A DNA stretch of 64,000 nucleotides from contig CM041084.1 of assembly GCA_023079485.1 (NCBI GenBank), forward strand, positions 14,010,609-14,074,608, in the 5' to 3' direction. The notes beneath the pieces are model-generated. The model worked only from the letters and a program-made list of their open reading frames with translations. It searched no databases and was not told where the DNA came from. The DNA is from Archilochus colubris. Lineage: Eukaryota > Chordata > Aves > Apodiformes > Trochilidae. The position numbers were made by a program, and so were the translations under genes. Below, piece by piece: positions 13,654 to 24,197 of this stretch (positions are counted from its first letter, which is position 1; each line of letters opens with the position of its first letter).

Positions 13654-14499
13654 TCTGTATGCAATAAACAAAAAACTGGTACCACACCAGATATAGTGTG
13701 CACGTACACACTTTTGAACTAATGCAAAAATAGTAAGTATCAGCATGTGTAGTGTTTTCCACAGTCTGTCTTTAAGTAGCAAGTTTACTGACTGCATCCT
13801 TTTTGGCTGTCTTAAATGACTTCAATAGTCAAAATGTCCTTTCTCAGTTTCTGCTTTGAAATTTGGGAAATTAGAAAAGAAGCTCTTTCTAACCTAATTG
13901 TTTCAAAGTCCACCCTGAAACCTGTATCCCACGAAATCAATGGCAAAAATCCAACAGACTTTAGTGGAGTCAAGATATTAGCAATAATCTGGAAAAAAGG
14001 AATGATTTTACAGGTTTTCACATTAAGTATTTTAATCTGTAGTTTATTTACACACTACAGAAAAAAACGTAGAGATCTTGGCATTCTTTTACTAGTACCA
14101 TTTTGCCATTATACTTAGTATTCTGCCAGTTGACTAGAGATGAGCCCCAAAAGTACATCAAAATACCAGGTCTGATACTAATGGAGCCTGCAAAACACAC
14201 TCAGGCTAAGGAAGATGTTGCTGGTTTTGTAATTAAAGTCTCAATACACTAGAACACTTCTACTATGAACAAGACTATCTTTGTGCTTTTTACTAACTAA
14301 AAATCTAACAGAAATAGGACCCCAAAATTAGAAGCTGTAACTGCAATTACATGGTTAAGTTGCACAGTTGTGGTATTTTGAGATAATTCAGTGAAGCTTG
14401 CTTAAATATTTTCTACTGCATTTGTTAAGTTGCATCATTATTACTCATGCTCTTAGCAATATCAAGTGATCTCCACTTTGCAGAAAACACCCAGGTTTT

Positions 14500-14600
14500 A
14501 TTTCCAAAGCACTCAATTACACAGCAGATAAGTATTATTACCCCATTTTATAGACATAGAAACAAAGAGGGCAAAGCATCTTTTTTCAAGGACAAGAGCC
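14500..14600 (-). mobile_element. MIR/L2-like relic
   Basis: The plus strand at 14532-14575 reads 'attattaccccattttatag' then 'acatagaaacaaagaggg'. This is the reverse complement of the well-known MIR/L2 stretch ending CCTCAGTTTCCTCATCTGT plus AAAATGGGGATAATA. The rest is too decayed to align by eye. It is either a MIR 3' half or an L2 3' end; both are ancient and inactive. Confidence 0.5.
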
Positions 14601-15479
14601 CATGTGTTTTGTGTCTTAGTCTAGTCTGCCATGCAGTAGGCCATACAATTTCCAGCTGGTGATTAGGTGTTTTTATAGCAAGCTCTTTGTAATTCTTACT
14701 TTCTCCTAAGGTAAAGGCTTGGTGCCTGACTATAATGTCTATAAAATGCTAAAGCTGTTAAAACACAGTTTTTGTTGTATGTCATCCAATTTGCAGTTGG
14801 GAAATGGTAAATTTTGCTTAAAGTGAAAACATATGTTGTGTTGGAAAGTAGGTAACAGAATTGCCACCTTTGCATGTTTGTGTCCCATGCCTTTTTTGCA
14901 ATTTACACACTAATAAACCTAAATAATGAAGCTATTTTAGCTATTATGGATCATTGTGTTTGGTGATACTAGACTTCATGATAGAGCTAGACAGGAAACA
15001 CTTTCCATGTCCTGTAAAAGCTCTCATGACTTAAATACTTTTCTTATTCAAAATCAAGATGAACCTAGAGGCTACTAAAAATGCAGTGCAAACTACCTTC
15101 TCACCAATCCCAGTATGGCATAAGCAAAATACCCAGTACTTTTACAGGATGTGGTAAGCTCTGCTTAGAGCAGGTGGTACTTCCACATTTTCCAAACTTT
15201 ATGACTGGTATAAACATCTTAAGAAAAAAAAATTGTTTTCAATGAATTCATTATTCTTGATTTAAAAAATGTGTTGGAAAATTTCTGTCATATACCCCTT
15301 TGTATTTTCAACAAAAATACTGTGGCTGAGATATGTCTCCTAAGAGACTCTGGGCTGAGAGACTTTCTTACTCAGAAATGGGCACGTTTTTTGATATTTA
15401 TTTTATGAATCACAACCAGCCACCCTTAAAGTGTGGATTCAAAATGGGCTGTGAGAAAAACCTGTGACAAAGTAACACA

Positions 15480-15745
15480 ACTTCTCCACTGTCATCCTTA
15501 CTCTTTCTTCTTTCTTTTCCCCTGTCTCACTATGCCTGTTAAATGTCTTTAAAGTGAAGGTTTTGCATTTACCCTTAAACCAATATATCTTAGGTATTTT
15601 ATTTTGCTTGGCTCTGTTTTACTCTTTTCTTTTAAACCTTCACTCTTACCTTTCAGGATTTCTCCATGTTTTACTCTTTCATTTCCTTTCTATGATCTTC
15701 TCCTCTTTCTTACTATGATCTTACTCTTCTTTCTTACTATCTCAG
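15480..15745. repeat. Pyrimidine-rich tract with internal duplication
   Basis: Long C/T-biased stretch on the plus strand, interrupted by an ordinary segment near 15540-15600. 'ctctttcttactat' and 'ttctttcttactat' form an imperfect tandem duplication near 15703-15745, ending in a splice-acceptor-like 'ctatctcag'. No adjacent open exon of known type was found, so no splice site is called. Confidence 0.55.
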
Positions 15746-17112
15746 ATTGTCATTCCCGTTAGGATGAGAAATGGCTGCAGGCCAAAATTCAGAGAGCAAT
15801 CATGGAAAGCTATCAAAGGAAGAGTTAAAGATGAGGGTAAATACCAATAGTATTGTCTTCTGAAAGAAAAATGAAAGCATCTATCTGTCTTGCCTGACTG
15901 TACACAAGGATATCTTTGGGAGTGTTAGAAGGACAAAATACGGTACTCAGTCAGACATGTGACTAATCTGAGTGATCACTAATTAAATTATGTCCAATAA
16001 ATGCAAAAATATTTCTTGAAATTTTACAGAGACTAGGATACTATTACCACCACCAGAGGCTTCAAGATTTGATGAAGACTTTGCTTTAAATATGACATAA
16101 TGGTAGGAAGAAGAAATTAATTTATATTCCTGCCCTCAGACCACTTAACACCATAAAAGTGGTGACACACATTCTGCTGATGTCATGAGGAAGCAAAGGA
16201 AGTGCAGCATCTGTTCCCTGAAATTCCCTTGCTACTTCAACATGTAGTTGCATCTTTGTGCTCTTTCCACTTTATACAAGTATGCATCACTTGACCATAA
16301 ATAAAATTAAGTCAAGTAATATTCTCATAATTCATCACTAATAATCACATTTTAATTTCCTAGGAGTTGATTACTGTCTAATTTTCTGCTCCATTTCTAC
16401 CAGCCAGTATAATCTGGCATTTCTTATGTCAAAGAACATAATATTAATGAAAATCTCATGCTGAAACCTTGTCCTTTCTCATTATTTGAGTTGCTTTCTA
16501 AAGACTTCTGTTTATCAGTAAGAATGGGCCAAACATCTAGCTTATGAAGGAAAATGCTATGAACTTTTATGTACAGCCATAACTGTTGGTTCTCTGAATG
16601 AGGGAATACAAGAACTGACAAGAAGAACTGAGAAGTCTGAAGACATGGATAAGTTTATAGACATTTTTTCATAAAATAGTTCTTCACCCATAATGCTAGC
16701 AACTTTGATTGAAGAAATATTATGACAGGAAACATTTGAAGTATACCAGTAACCACCTTCTCTCATTGCCCAAGAGTTTAAATAAGCTTCAAGTGAAGAG
16801 AACCCATTTGCTGAACAAAAATTCCTTCTTTAACTTTTTCATCATTGTTTTCATTTTGTTATTATCATGGTTGTTCCCATTATAATTAGTCTCATTGCTT
16901 CTGCTGCAGTGCCACAGCAATGACAAAAATCAGACACTCTTAAAGAATAGTAATGTTATGAGCTTAATAGAGTTAGCTTTTTTTGTAAATGTACATCAGA
17001 ACTGTATTCACCGTGATGGGGAACATTTTGACATGACCTCATGCTGGAAGCAGCTGCTTGATTAGACTCATTTCTGGAAAAAGTTTGTCTGTGTTCTGCT
17101 TCAATACACTCC

Positions 17113-17135
17113 TTTTTTTTTTTTTTTTTTTTTTT
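17113..17135. repeat. Poly-T run (23 bases)
   Basis: Uninterrupted T23. On the minus strand this is an A23 run encoding a lysine string in a spurious open frame. It could be the tail of a minus-strand retrocopy, but no source transcript was recognised next to it. Confidence 0.9.
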
Positions 17136-18009
17136 ATCATTATGCTAGAGGTGTACTTCAGATGCAAAGACCAGATCTGTATCCAAACTTCTTCAAAGTT
17201 GGGGAGTGTTTGATGTCTAAGGGCAAATGAAGGTTCTGCGCACAGAAAAAGGTTGCAGGCAAAGGCACGTTGCAATTACTATGAGATGCAGGATGAGAGT
17301 TCCTTGAAAAACATTGACTCTCTTGTACTTTACTTTGTTTATGGCTCTAGGGATGAATTTCAAGAAGCATAAGAGTGGAAATAGGCCAGGATATGTCTCT
17401 GTTGGACAGTCTGCTGTCCCAGATGTTCTTCCAGAGCTCTTTGTTTATATATGCCCACGTCTGATTTTCTGCCACAGTAAAAAAATTATTCCCCAGAGAA
17501 AGCAAATATTCTCATAGTCTCTGGAGGCAAAATCAATGCAGTGCATCAGACTGTGGCTCTTAAGTCCCAGCACAGGCTGGAGAATTAGTACAAAACAGAA
17601 CTGGTACATGGACTGCATGAGAGGTCAAACATCCATGAATCCTGCTGGCTGCAGCTCTTGCTGCTGTCATCACTGAAGGAGAGTGACAGGTTCATGGCAA
17701 GACATGGTGGCACTGACTGGAAAGGGCATATAGAGGCTGTGCAGATCCCTTAGCAGCTGGAAGGAGCCCTGGGGAAAAGGAAGAAGCCCTAAAGGGAACA
17801 CTGAGACAGGCAAGAAGATAATGATGCAGGATAGTATATACTACTAGATAAATCTCACTGTGGTTCTGTTATTATCTGTCTATTAGTGAAAATCCTGGCA
17901 TCTGCAAACTTCAGTGCTTGTATTCAGTTTCCTATTGGCAGCATAAGGAACCTAGACAGTTCTGTCTCCTTTTCTCTCATTAGTACTATGTTTTAGTGGC
18001 TAGGGACTT

Positions 18010-18066
18010 TAATGGAAGAGAGCTCTGGAAATAACCTATTCCAGACCCCCTGTAGCCATTGTCCAG
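18010..18066 (-). mobile_element. CR1 LINE, 3' part (split by LTR)
   Basis: 'gagctctggaaataacctat' followed by 'tccagaccccctgtagcc' is the reverse complement of the CR1 tail (GGACCTCTGGAAATCATCTAGTCCAACCCCCTG). The copy continues on the other side of the LTR at 18389. Removing the LTR and one copy of its 6-bp target duplication makes 'gtagccattgtccag' run straight into 'gaccatgtctagatgg', which fits the CR1 pattern of an AGCAAGTTGCCCAGGACCATGTCC type. The CR1 therefore predates the LTR insertion. Confidence 0.75.
18061..18066. repeat. Target-site duplication, left copy
   Basis: GTCCAG immediately before the TG of the solo LTR; identical to 18389-18394 immediately after its terminal CA. Confidence 0.8.
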
Positions 18067-18388
18067 TGTAGTGAAATGAGGCATCCAGGTGCCACTAATT
18101 CCCAGGGAGTGGCATGACCTTGTGTTAAGCCCACCTGTGCCTAATTAGGGTGGGCCCCACTGCACATGAGCAGGATTAGGGGGCCAAAAAAAGGTGAGGC
18201 CTGAGTCACAGGCTCAGCTCAGTCCTGAGCTAGCTGCCAGAGAGGCCAGTTGCTCTTGGAGCAACAGCACTGATCCAGACTAGTCAACCCTGAGGGCTAT
18301 AGGCTCAGAGCACTACTCGTGAGTCTCTGCTGGAACATCTGGTTGGATCTTGAAGCACCATTCCCTAAAAGAGGTTCATCTTGCTGCA
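18067..18388 (+). mobile_element. Solo LTR, 322 bp, inserted in a CR1
   Basis: Starts TGTAG, ends TGCA and is flanked by a perfect 6-bp direct repeat GTCCAG (18061-18066 and 18389-18394). A 6-bp duplication is typical of alpharetrovirus-like/ERVK-type avian elements. The first ~190 bp align in order with the LTRs at 38.7 and 39.3 kb read on the minus strand. Shared blocks include 'ccaggtgcc', 'ccacctgtgcct', 'attagg', 'catgagca', 'aggggggcca'-like and 'ggctcagctcag'. The last ~120 bp do not align obviously. The position of the relatives' AATAAA is AAAAAA here (near 18186), so the poly(A) signal is mutated. No internal retroviral sequence adjoins it, so it is a recombination product (solo LTR). 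Age is older than the 39-kb element, judged by divergence. Confidence 0.8.
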
Positions 18389-18885
18389 GTCCAGGACCAT
18401 GTCTAGATGGCTTTTGACTATTTCCATGTATGGACACTCCACAATCTCTCTGGATAACCTGTGCCAGTGCTTCATTATCCACACATTGAAAAGTGTTTCC
18501 TGGTGCTCAGAGGAAACCTCCTGTGTTTTACATCTGTTGCCTCCTATCCTTTCACTGGGCACTCTGTCTCTTTTGCATGCTCTCTTCAGGTTTTTGTATA
18601 CATTAATAATATCTCTCCTTAGCCTCGTCTCTTCAACCTAAACAGTCCCAGCTTGCTCAACCCTTCCTCATACTAGAGAAGTTCCAGTACATATTAGTGG
18701 CTCTTCTTTCTCTCCCATGTCTCTCTTGTACTGGGGAGACTAGAACCAGAGACAGTACTCCAGTTTTGGTTTCACCAGTACTGAATGAAGAGGAAGGATC
18801 ACCTTCCTCAACCTGCTGGCTGTACTTTGTCTAATGCATCCCCATCACTGTTGTAAAGAGCACATTGCTGGCTCAGGCTTTCTTG
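18389..18885 (-). mobile_element. CR1 LINE, body (split by LTR)
   Basis: Continuation of the CR1 interrupted at 18066. In order the plus strand shows 'agatggcttttgactatttc', 'ggacactccacaatctctct', 'cctgtgccagtgcttca', 'gaggaaacctcctgtgtttt', 'cactgggcac', 'cttgtactggggag', 'agtactccag', 'ggatcaccttcctc', 'aacctgctggctg' and 'agcacattgctggctca'. All are landmarks of the reverse-complemented CR1 3' region. Similarity fades after ~18885, so the copy is 5'-truncated. Several small deletions and many substitutions make it non-functional. Open frames across it are remnants, not genes. Confidence 0.85.
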
Positions 18886-21800
18886 CTGGTTGTTATGCTA
18901 ACAACTCATTTCAGACATAAGCTCCATCACTGGAGCCTGACTAGCCACCAGACAGGCTACATCACCCAGCATTGCCACTTGATTGCTCAGGAGAAGCTCT
19001 GTTCTTCATAAGGTTCCCCTGATGTTTCTCATCAGCTCTGCCACACTGACAGGCAAGGCAGCAAACTGCTGCCTTTGCCAGGATTTGAGCTCAGGGCTGA
19101 GGCTGTGCCTCCCAATGGGACTGTTTGGGGCTCCTCGACTGTGGACAGAGCTCCACTATTCACTCCCTGCTCAGCTGGTCCCCAGGTATGGCAGAGCAGA
19201 ACACCTTCCTCTGTTCATGACAGCAAGGCTTGTGAAGAGATGTTTTCTGCACCAGCTGGCTCACAGATTTTGTGTATGATTTGCACATTAGTCATGCTCT
19301 TTTGGCATTGGTACCTGAGAATGGGATTACCTGCAGTGCCCCATCAAAAACACTGAGCTCTAAAATAGTTCCACATGGCACAACACAGCCCCAAGTGACA
19401 ACGCATACATTATTCTCCATTCCCAGAGTGTCTGGAACAAGCCATACTGAATGATGTGTCACACATTAAGAACAACTTTATTTTTATCCTGATGGAATTC
19501 CAGGAAGCTAACTCTAGTGCCCTCAGACTGACTGAAAATGCGTGATGTGTCCTAATAGCTACAGGAAGGACAAGGCAAGTATGTAAAAGGGACACCTAAT
19601 TAGTTGTTCCAGAGGCAGCTGAAGTGTTGTTACACAAATGGTGTGTTTCTGACAGGCTTAAAGGTATTTAATGATTTACAGCACTAGAAGAATTTTGATA
19701 TATTCAGTCTAGAAAGGCTGTGACATTTATGAGATATCATTTTGAGGTTCTTTAGAGAGGCTTATTGGAATTTAAAGTACATTCAAGAGAAGAAGATGCT
19801 ACAGGTCATCTTAACCTTTAAACAGTCTCCTACTGTTGGGGTAGGACAGCATCTCCAAGGTCAAAATTTTTTAGTTTTGTCTTTTGATCCCGCAAAAAAG
19901 TGGAAATCAACATCTTAAATAAGATGGTACAGTTGGTCTAATTCATGTTTTAGAATAATTTCAGTTTATTTTGTATGTTCAGCACAACACCTGTGCAAGC
20001 TTAGTTGGTGAGCAGGGCCCCATTATTCTCAGGATGCTACACTTAGATCTTGCACTGTCTTCATTAGTCAGACAAAATGTGTTTACATTTGAGAAATTCA
20101 CACAGTGCACTAAGGTGAATGTGAAGATGCATCCTTCTTTTGGCAACATATGAAACTGACTTGCTGAATTCTTCCACTGTGCCTCTTATATTTCCAACTA
20201 CATGTGTTTACTACAAGTCCTTCTTGACATACAGGACTTCTGATTGTGCCTAGCAGCCTGATTTGAGTACAAATCAGATTCTCAAAACATGTGACTCAGG
20301 AGAGATTTTTCCCAGTGCACCAGAAGATATTCCTGGGTTACTCAGGGAAACTGAGAAGGAACCAGGAAAATTGGAGTTTGGAAATGAAAATCAACTCACT
20401 GGCCAAAAGCTTTTTCCAAGCTTCTTAAATCATTTAATCTGGAAAGATGCTCCAGACAGATGAATAAGATGTTATAACATACTATTTTCTCCTCTTTTTG
20501 AAAACAGCTAATAGAAACAGTTAGGTTTCTTAAAACAAAGTCTAGGTGTGCAAATTTTCAAACAGAGTGATACACCTTAGGTATTCTGATGTAGAGCAGT
20601 ATAAATTACACCAAAACATTTCAGACATTTCATGTCAGGACTAGGAGGTGCTAAACACAGTTGATACTACAATACCGTTTTCTGAAGGAAAAAAAAATGT
20701 AAAAGGCAAAAAAAAAAAAAAAAAAAAAATTGGTTAACAAAATAGTAAGGCTTAGCTTTTAACAGCTGCTTTAAATCTTCAAACCATTGCTAAATTATTA
20801 GCTAATTGATACCAGATCCTCCACATGCTAGCTCAGTGCAGAGTTGAGGGGAGGATGCCAGCACAGTGCTGTTGTTGGCTGGGTAGGTAGACGAATGTCG
20901 CAATGTGAGTGGTAGGAAGTAGTAGTATTACCATATACAGTGCATTACCAGGCCCTCTGAGTACTGGTTCTAGCAGTAGTAACCTTGCCTTCGAAAGGAT
21001 ATAATTGCTCTTATGGGGTTGCCTTACATGGAAACCAAAATTATATCAAGCTTTAATAATTAAATTATGCAGCAAGTCAGAGGAGAACGGATTTGTTCTC
21101 AGTAAAACACAAGAGACTACTTGCTTTGGTGACCTAATTGCTAAAGTTTTTTTTAAAACTGATTATGCTAGCTGATTAAAAGGAGCCAGGGATCTTATTC
21201 ACATTCGCCAAGAGCACACAGCAAATCAAGCTTTATGACTTGATATGAACTCAGTGCTTTGTCCAGATTAAATTAAGAAAGGAGGTCACCAAAGTGAGGA
21301 ATTCAGAAGAGCACTTGAGACTGGAGTATGAGAAATGAACAGCAGAATTGAAATGAGAAAGGTATAAGGGAGGCAGAAGCCATTTTCTGCTCCTACTGTT
21401 CATTTTCTTCAGGGCCTGGCAAGAAAGAGAGGGGAAACTGCATTAATAATATAGTCATGAGAGTGAGTGGGCAGTGGCAGAACATATTTGGCACACATCT
21501 AGCCAGTTGTATGTAGGACTGCTGCTCTCCCCAGACACCATCAAGGGATTTTGTTGTCTGCTTGAAGGAAACATGCCACAAAAACTGAAACAAAATTAGA
21601 GGATTCTGACACAACTGGCAAACAGCAGTTTCCCTTTAACAGACTTTAGGGCCTCAAAGTACATTTCGTGTCTGTAAAGAGAAAGTGGTGAGAAAAATTA
21701 TTGGTAAGGTCCACAAAGGAGATTTCAGCGCAATGTTGCAAGTTGTTGCATTCTGGCAGCCTCAATCTTCTTCCAGCTGCATAGGATCACCTCACTTGAA

Positions 21801-23080
21801 ATAGGGTGGATTTAGGTATGTAAGGGTTGGGTTCCTTCATCTGATATCCAAGTCTGCACAAGACACTTGACTCAGCTGTCAAGAGAACAAATTCCTCTGA
21901 CCTCTCTTAGGTGTACGCTTCACGAGATCCATGGCTACCTAGATCTACTTTCTCTCTGATCACTTGGGGTGAGTTTAGCATTACTGAAAAACAGACTGCT
22001 AATTTTTAGTTTCACAGGTTAGGGCATATGACTTAAAAGAAGTAGCATCACCAAGCTCTTCTGCAACACTGTGAGCCTACTACAATTAGAAAACAGGAGA
22101 GAGAGAAGCAGGTGAAGGTTCTTGCCCTTTAATGTGATCAGCACTTTGCTACCCTAAAGATTCTTGACAAGAAATCTTCCCTTGGCAGTGGGATCCCATA
22201 CCTTTTTGCTGCTCTGCCCACCTGGGTGCCAGCTAGGTGGCACACCCCAAGCACACAGGCCGCCCCTGCTCACACTAGAGAGGCAATCAATCCATTGAGA
22301 GACAGGAGAGGTGGGCAAGCCATAAAATGTTCCAGAACTTCTCAGATAGTTTAGTGTCCTGACACAGTAAACCACAGTATTTCAGGTTACCTTCCTTGGG
22401 CCAGTGGGGGAGAGAGGATTTAGCTCAGAGCACATTGTGTCCTGCTTCACTCAATGTGCATGAAGGAATGATAAAAATCTCTTCCACAATTATATACATA
22501 TGCCACTAGCAGGATATTTTCTCATTGCCATTAAATAACTTTGTGATGATTCCTGTTATATGGAAAATGTCTCAAAAGCAGATTGATGGCATGCCAATGC
22601 TAGCTGGCTAGGTTAACATTATCCAGTGCAAAAATATATTTAGAAATGTGAGTGTATCAGCTTTTGGTACTTACAGAGTAGAGCAGCACATGAAACTCCT
22701 TACAGACTCCTCAGTATCTTCACACTTAACAGGCCATGAATGTTGCTGTGCTACTCTGCACTGAAGTTCTGAAATGCAATCATGTTAAACATTTTTCATG
22801 GACCTTTCCTGAACTTTAGCTGAGTTTTTCAAAGGTATCTGTGGGAGTTTGCTGTTTCCCAAAGATGTGTAATGGAAGCAGGTCTTTGTACTTTTGAATG
22901 TCCCTGTATGGGCAATTTGTGGCAGCTGCTTAAAAATGCTATTGAAACTTAATCAAATAGGTGACTTACTATGTTAAAAAATACATAAAGGAACCATCAC
23001 ATTTTTAATGAGGTTTTTCCATTGGTTTGTATGACTTCTACTATTTTGTGAAATATGCCCCGTCCATTAAAAATTCTTTT
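18886..23080. other. Non-coding unique sequence
   Basis: No gene or repeat family was recognised. A 22-base A run lies at 20708-20729. Between 20740-20830 and 21030-21190 there are several TAATTA/ATTAGCTAAT-type homeodomain-like words, which in AT-rich DNA are weak evidence of regulation. Confidence 0.5.
20708..20729. repeat. Poly-A run (22 bases)
   Basis: Uninterrupted A22, preceded by another A9 at about 20690. No recognisable retrocopy upstream. Confidence 0.9.
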
Positions 23081-23350
23081 ACGGAGAGATAGAATCTTGG
23101 CCAGGGCCCCAAGGTTATTACTCACTGTATTCAAAGGGTACTTGGGGGATCTTTAATTTCCAACTGGAGAATTGGCAGAAGGACACTAGATTTAACATTT
23201 CCTCTGAAGAATGACACCTCTAAAAGTGCCACACGCTGCTTATTACTGCAATACACTGGACAAAAGCCAAAGTCTCAGTACGGGACTTGAACCCACAAGT
23301 AGTTGGCTGTGAGACAGACATGCTACCCACAGAGTCAAAATGACACCTAG
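23081..23350 (-). mobile_element. Ancient tRNA-derived SINE
   Basis: Read on the minus strand, a tRNA-like head has an A-box-like segment (23323-23337) and a perfect B box GGTTCAAGTCC (23283-23293). The spacing suits a tRNA, and a possible anticodon arm has 4 of 5 pairs. The head is followed by a body with 'gtgtggcac', 'gaggtgtcattcttcagagg', 'aaatgttaaa', 'gtcctt', 'aattaaagatccc' and 'ccctggccaa'. This order (..GAGACGTTAAACCGAGGTCCTG.. AAAGATCCC.. GTGTCCTGGCC..) is the conserved central body of a vertebrate tRNA-SINE superfamily known from fishes and reptiles. I cannot name the exact family; V-SINE- or AmnSINE-type are candidates. The acceptor stem is decayed, so it is not a functional tRNA. 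Confidence 0.65.
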
Positions 23351-23952
23351 TAGCATCTTAATTTAATAGACCACTTTTTTTCAATGACAGTCTCTTGTCT
23401 TGCATTTTTATTGTCTGGACCACTGTAAGTTTATTTTTCACTGCAGCATGCATTTATGGAGGATGACATTCTGCTTTCCTTTCCTGTGTTGCTGTTGGAA
23501 ACCGGGAACAATATAGTCTTCAACAGCTATGTGCATTTAAAAGTAAACAAAATGTGAACTTTTTATCACTGGTCCCTCTAAACTCCTTTAAAAGTTACAG
23601 CAAGAAAAAAAATCTAACTTGTTCTAAAAATAATCTGGAAAAACATCTAAATCCACTGCAGCCACAGATAGTCATATCTTTTTCAGATGTTTTTGTAGAT
23701 GTGAAAACAGAAGATATACAGCCTCAAACACCTAAGCCAAAATTTTCAAAACTGAAATATTTTGTTTCCTCTTGTATTTCAATTATAGATTTGAGAAACC
23801 CTATAAATGTGTTGTTGGTACTTTCTGAAAATCAGGTCTCTTTAAGATACCTCAACCTGAGCACAAAATAACAGAAAGTAAAACCCACCAATCATTTTCT
23901 GTCATTTAAATTGGGGAATGCTATAACATGTCTCAGTTTTTTAATTTTGCAG

Positions 23953-24197
23953 CAGCCGGGTGATGGACCTGCAAAAATGGAGTCAAGAAAGTGGGGACAT
24001 GAACTGGAGCACCACTACACAACTCTCATGCTGCTGCAGCCCTTGTGTGAGCATTGACCCACTGCTCCTTCACACCAGTCACTACCGGTTAATGAAGCTT
24101 CCTTTGAAGCAGAGCAAGGTGCTCAAAACAGTCTTTTGCCACTTATATTTCTGCAAGTGCAGTAATTTGGATCCCCAGACATCTTTGTGGCTAGTTG
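23953..24197 (+). other. Exon-like segment (unproven)
   Basis: A pyrimidine-rich stretch ending 'ttttgcag' at 23952 resembles a splice acceptor, and 'ttg|gtaaga' at 24197/24198 resembles a donor. The 245 bp between them are GC-richer than the flanks and have an open frame from an ATG at 23960 through the donor. The predicted peptide resembles no family I know and is cysteine/serine-rich in a low-complexity way. A non-coding RNA exon or pure chance are both possible. Confidence 0.2.

Larger units (their letters stand above)
13713..17989. other. Non-coding unique sequence with minor repeats
   Basis: Apart from the MIR-like relic, the pyrimidine-rich tract and the T run listed separately, nothing was recognised here. 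Confidence 0.55.

Noticed and set aside
23268..23345. Functional tRNA gene on the minus strand (possible Glu-like CTC anticodon)
   Set aside because: B box is perfect, but the acceptor stem does not pair, the anticodon stem has a mismatch, and the sequence continues into a SINE body.
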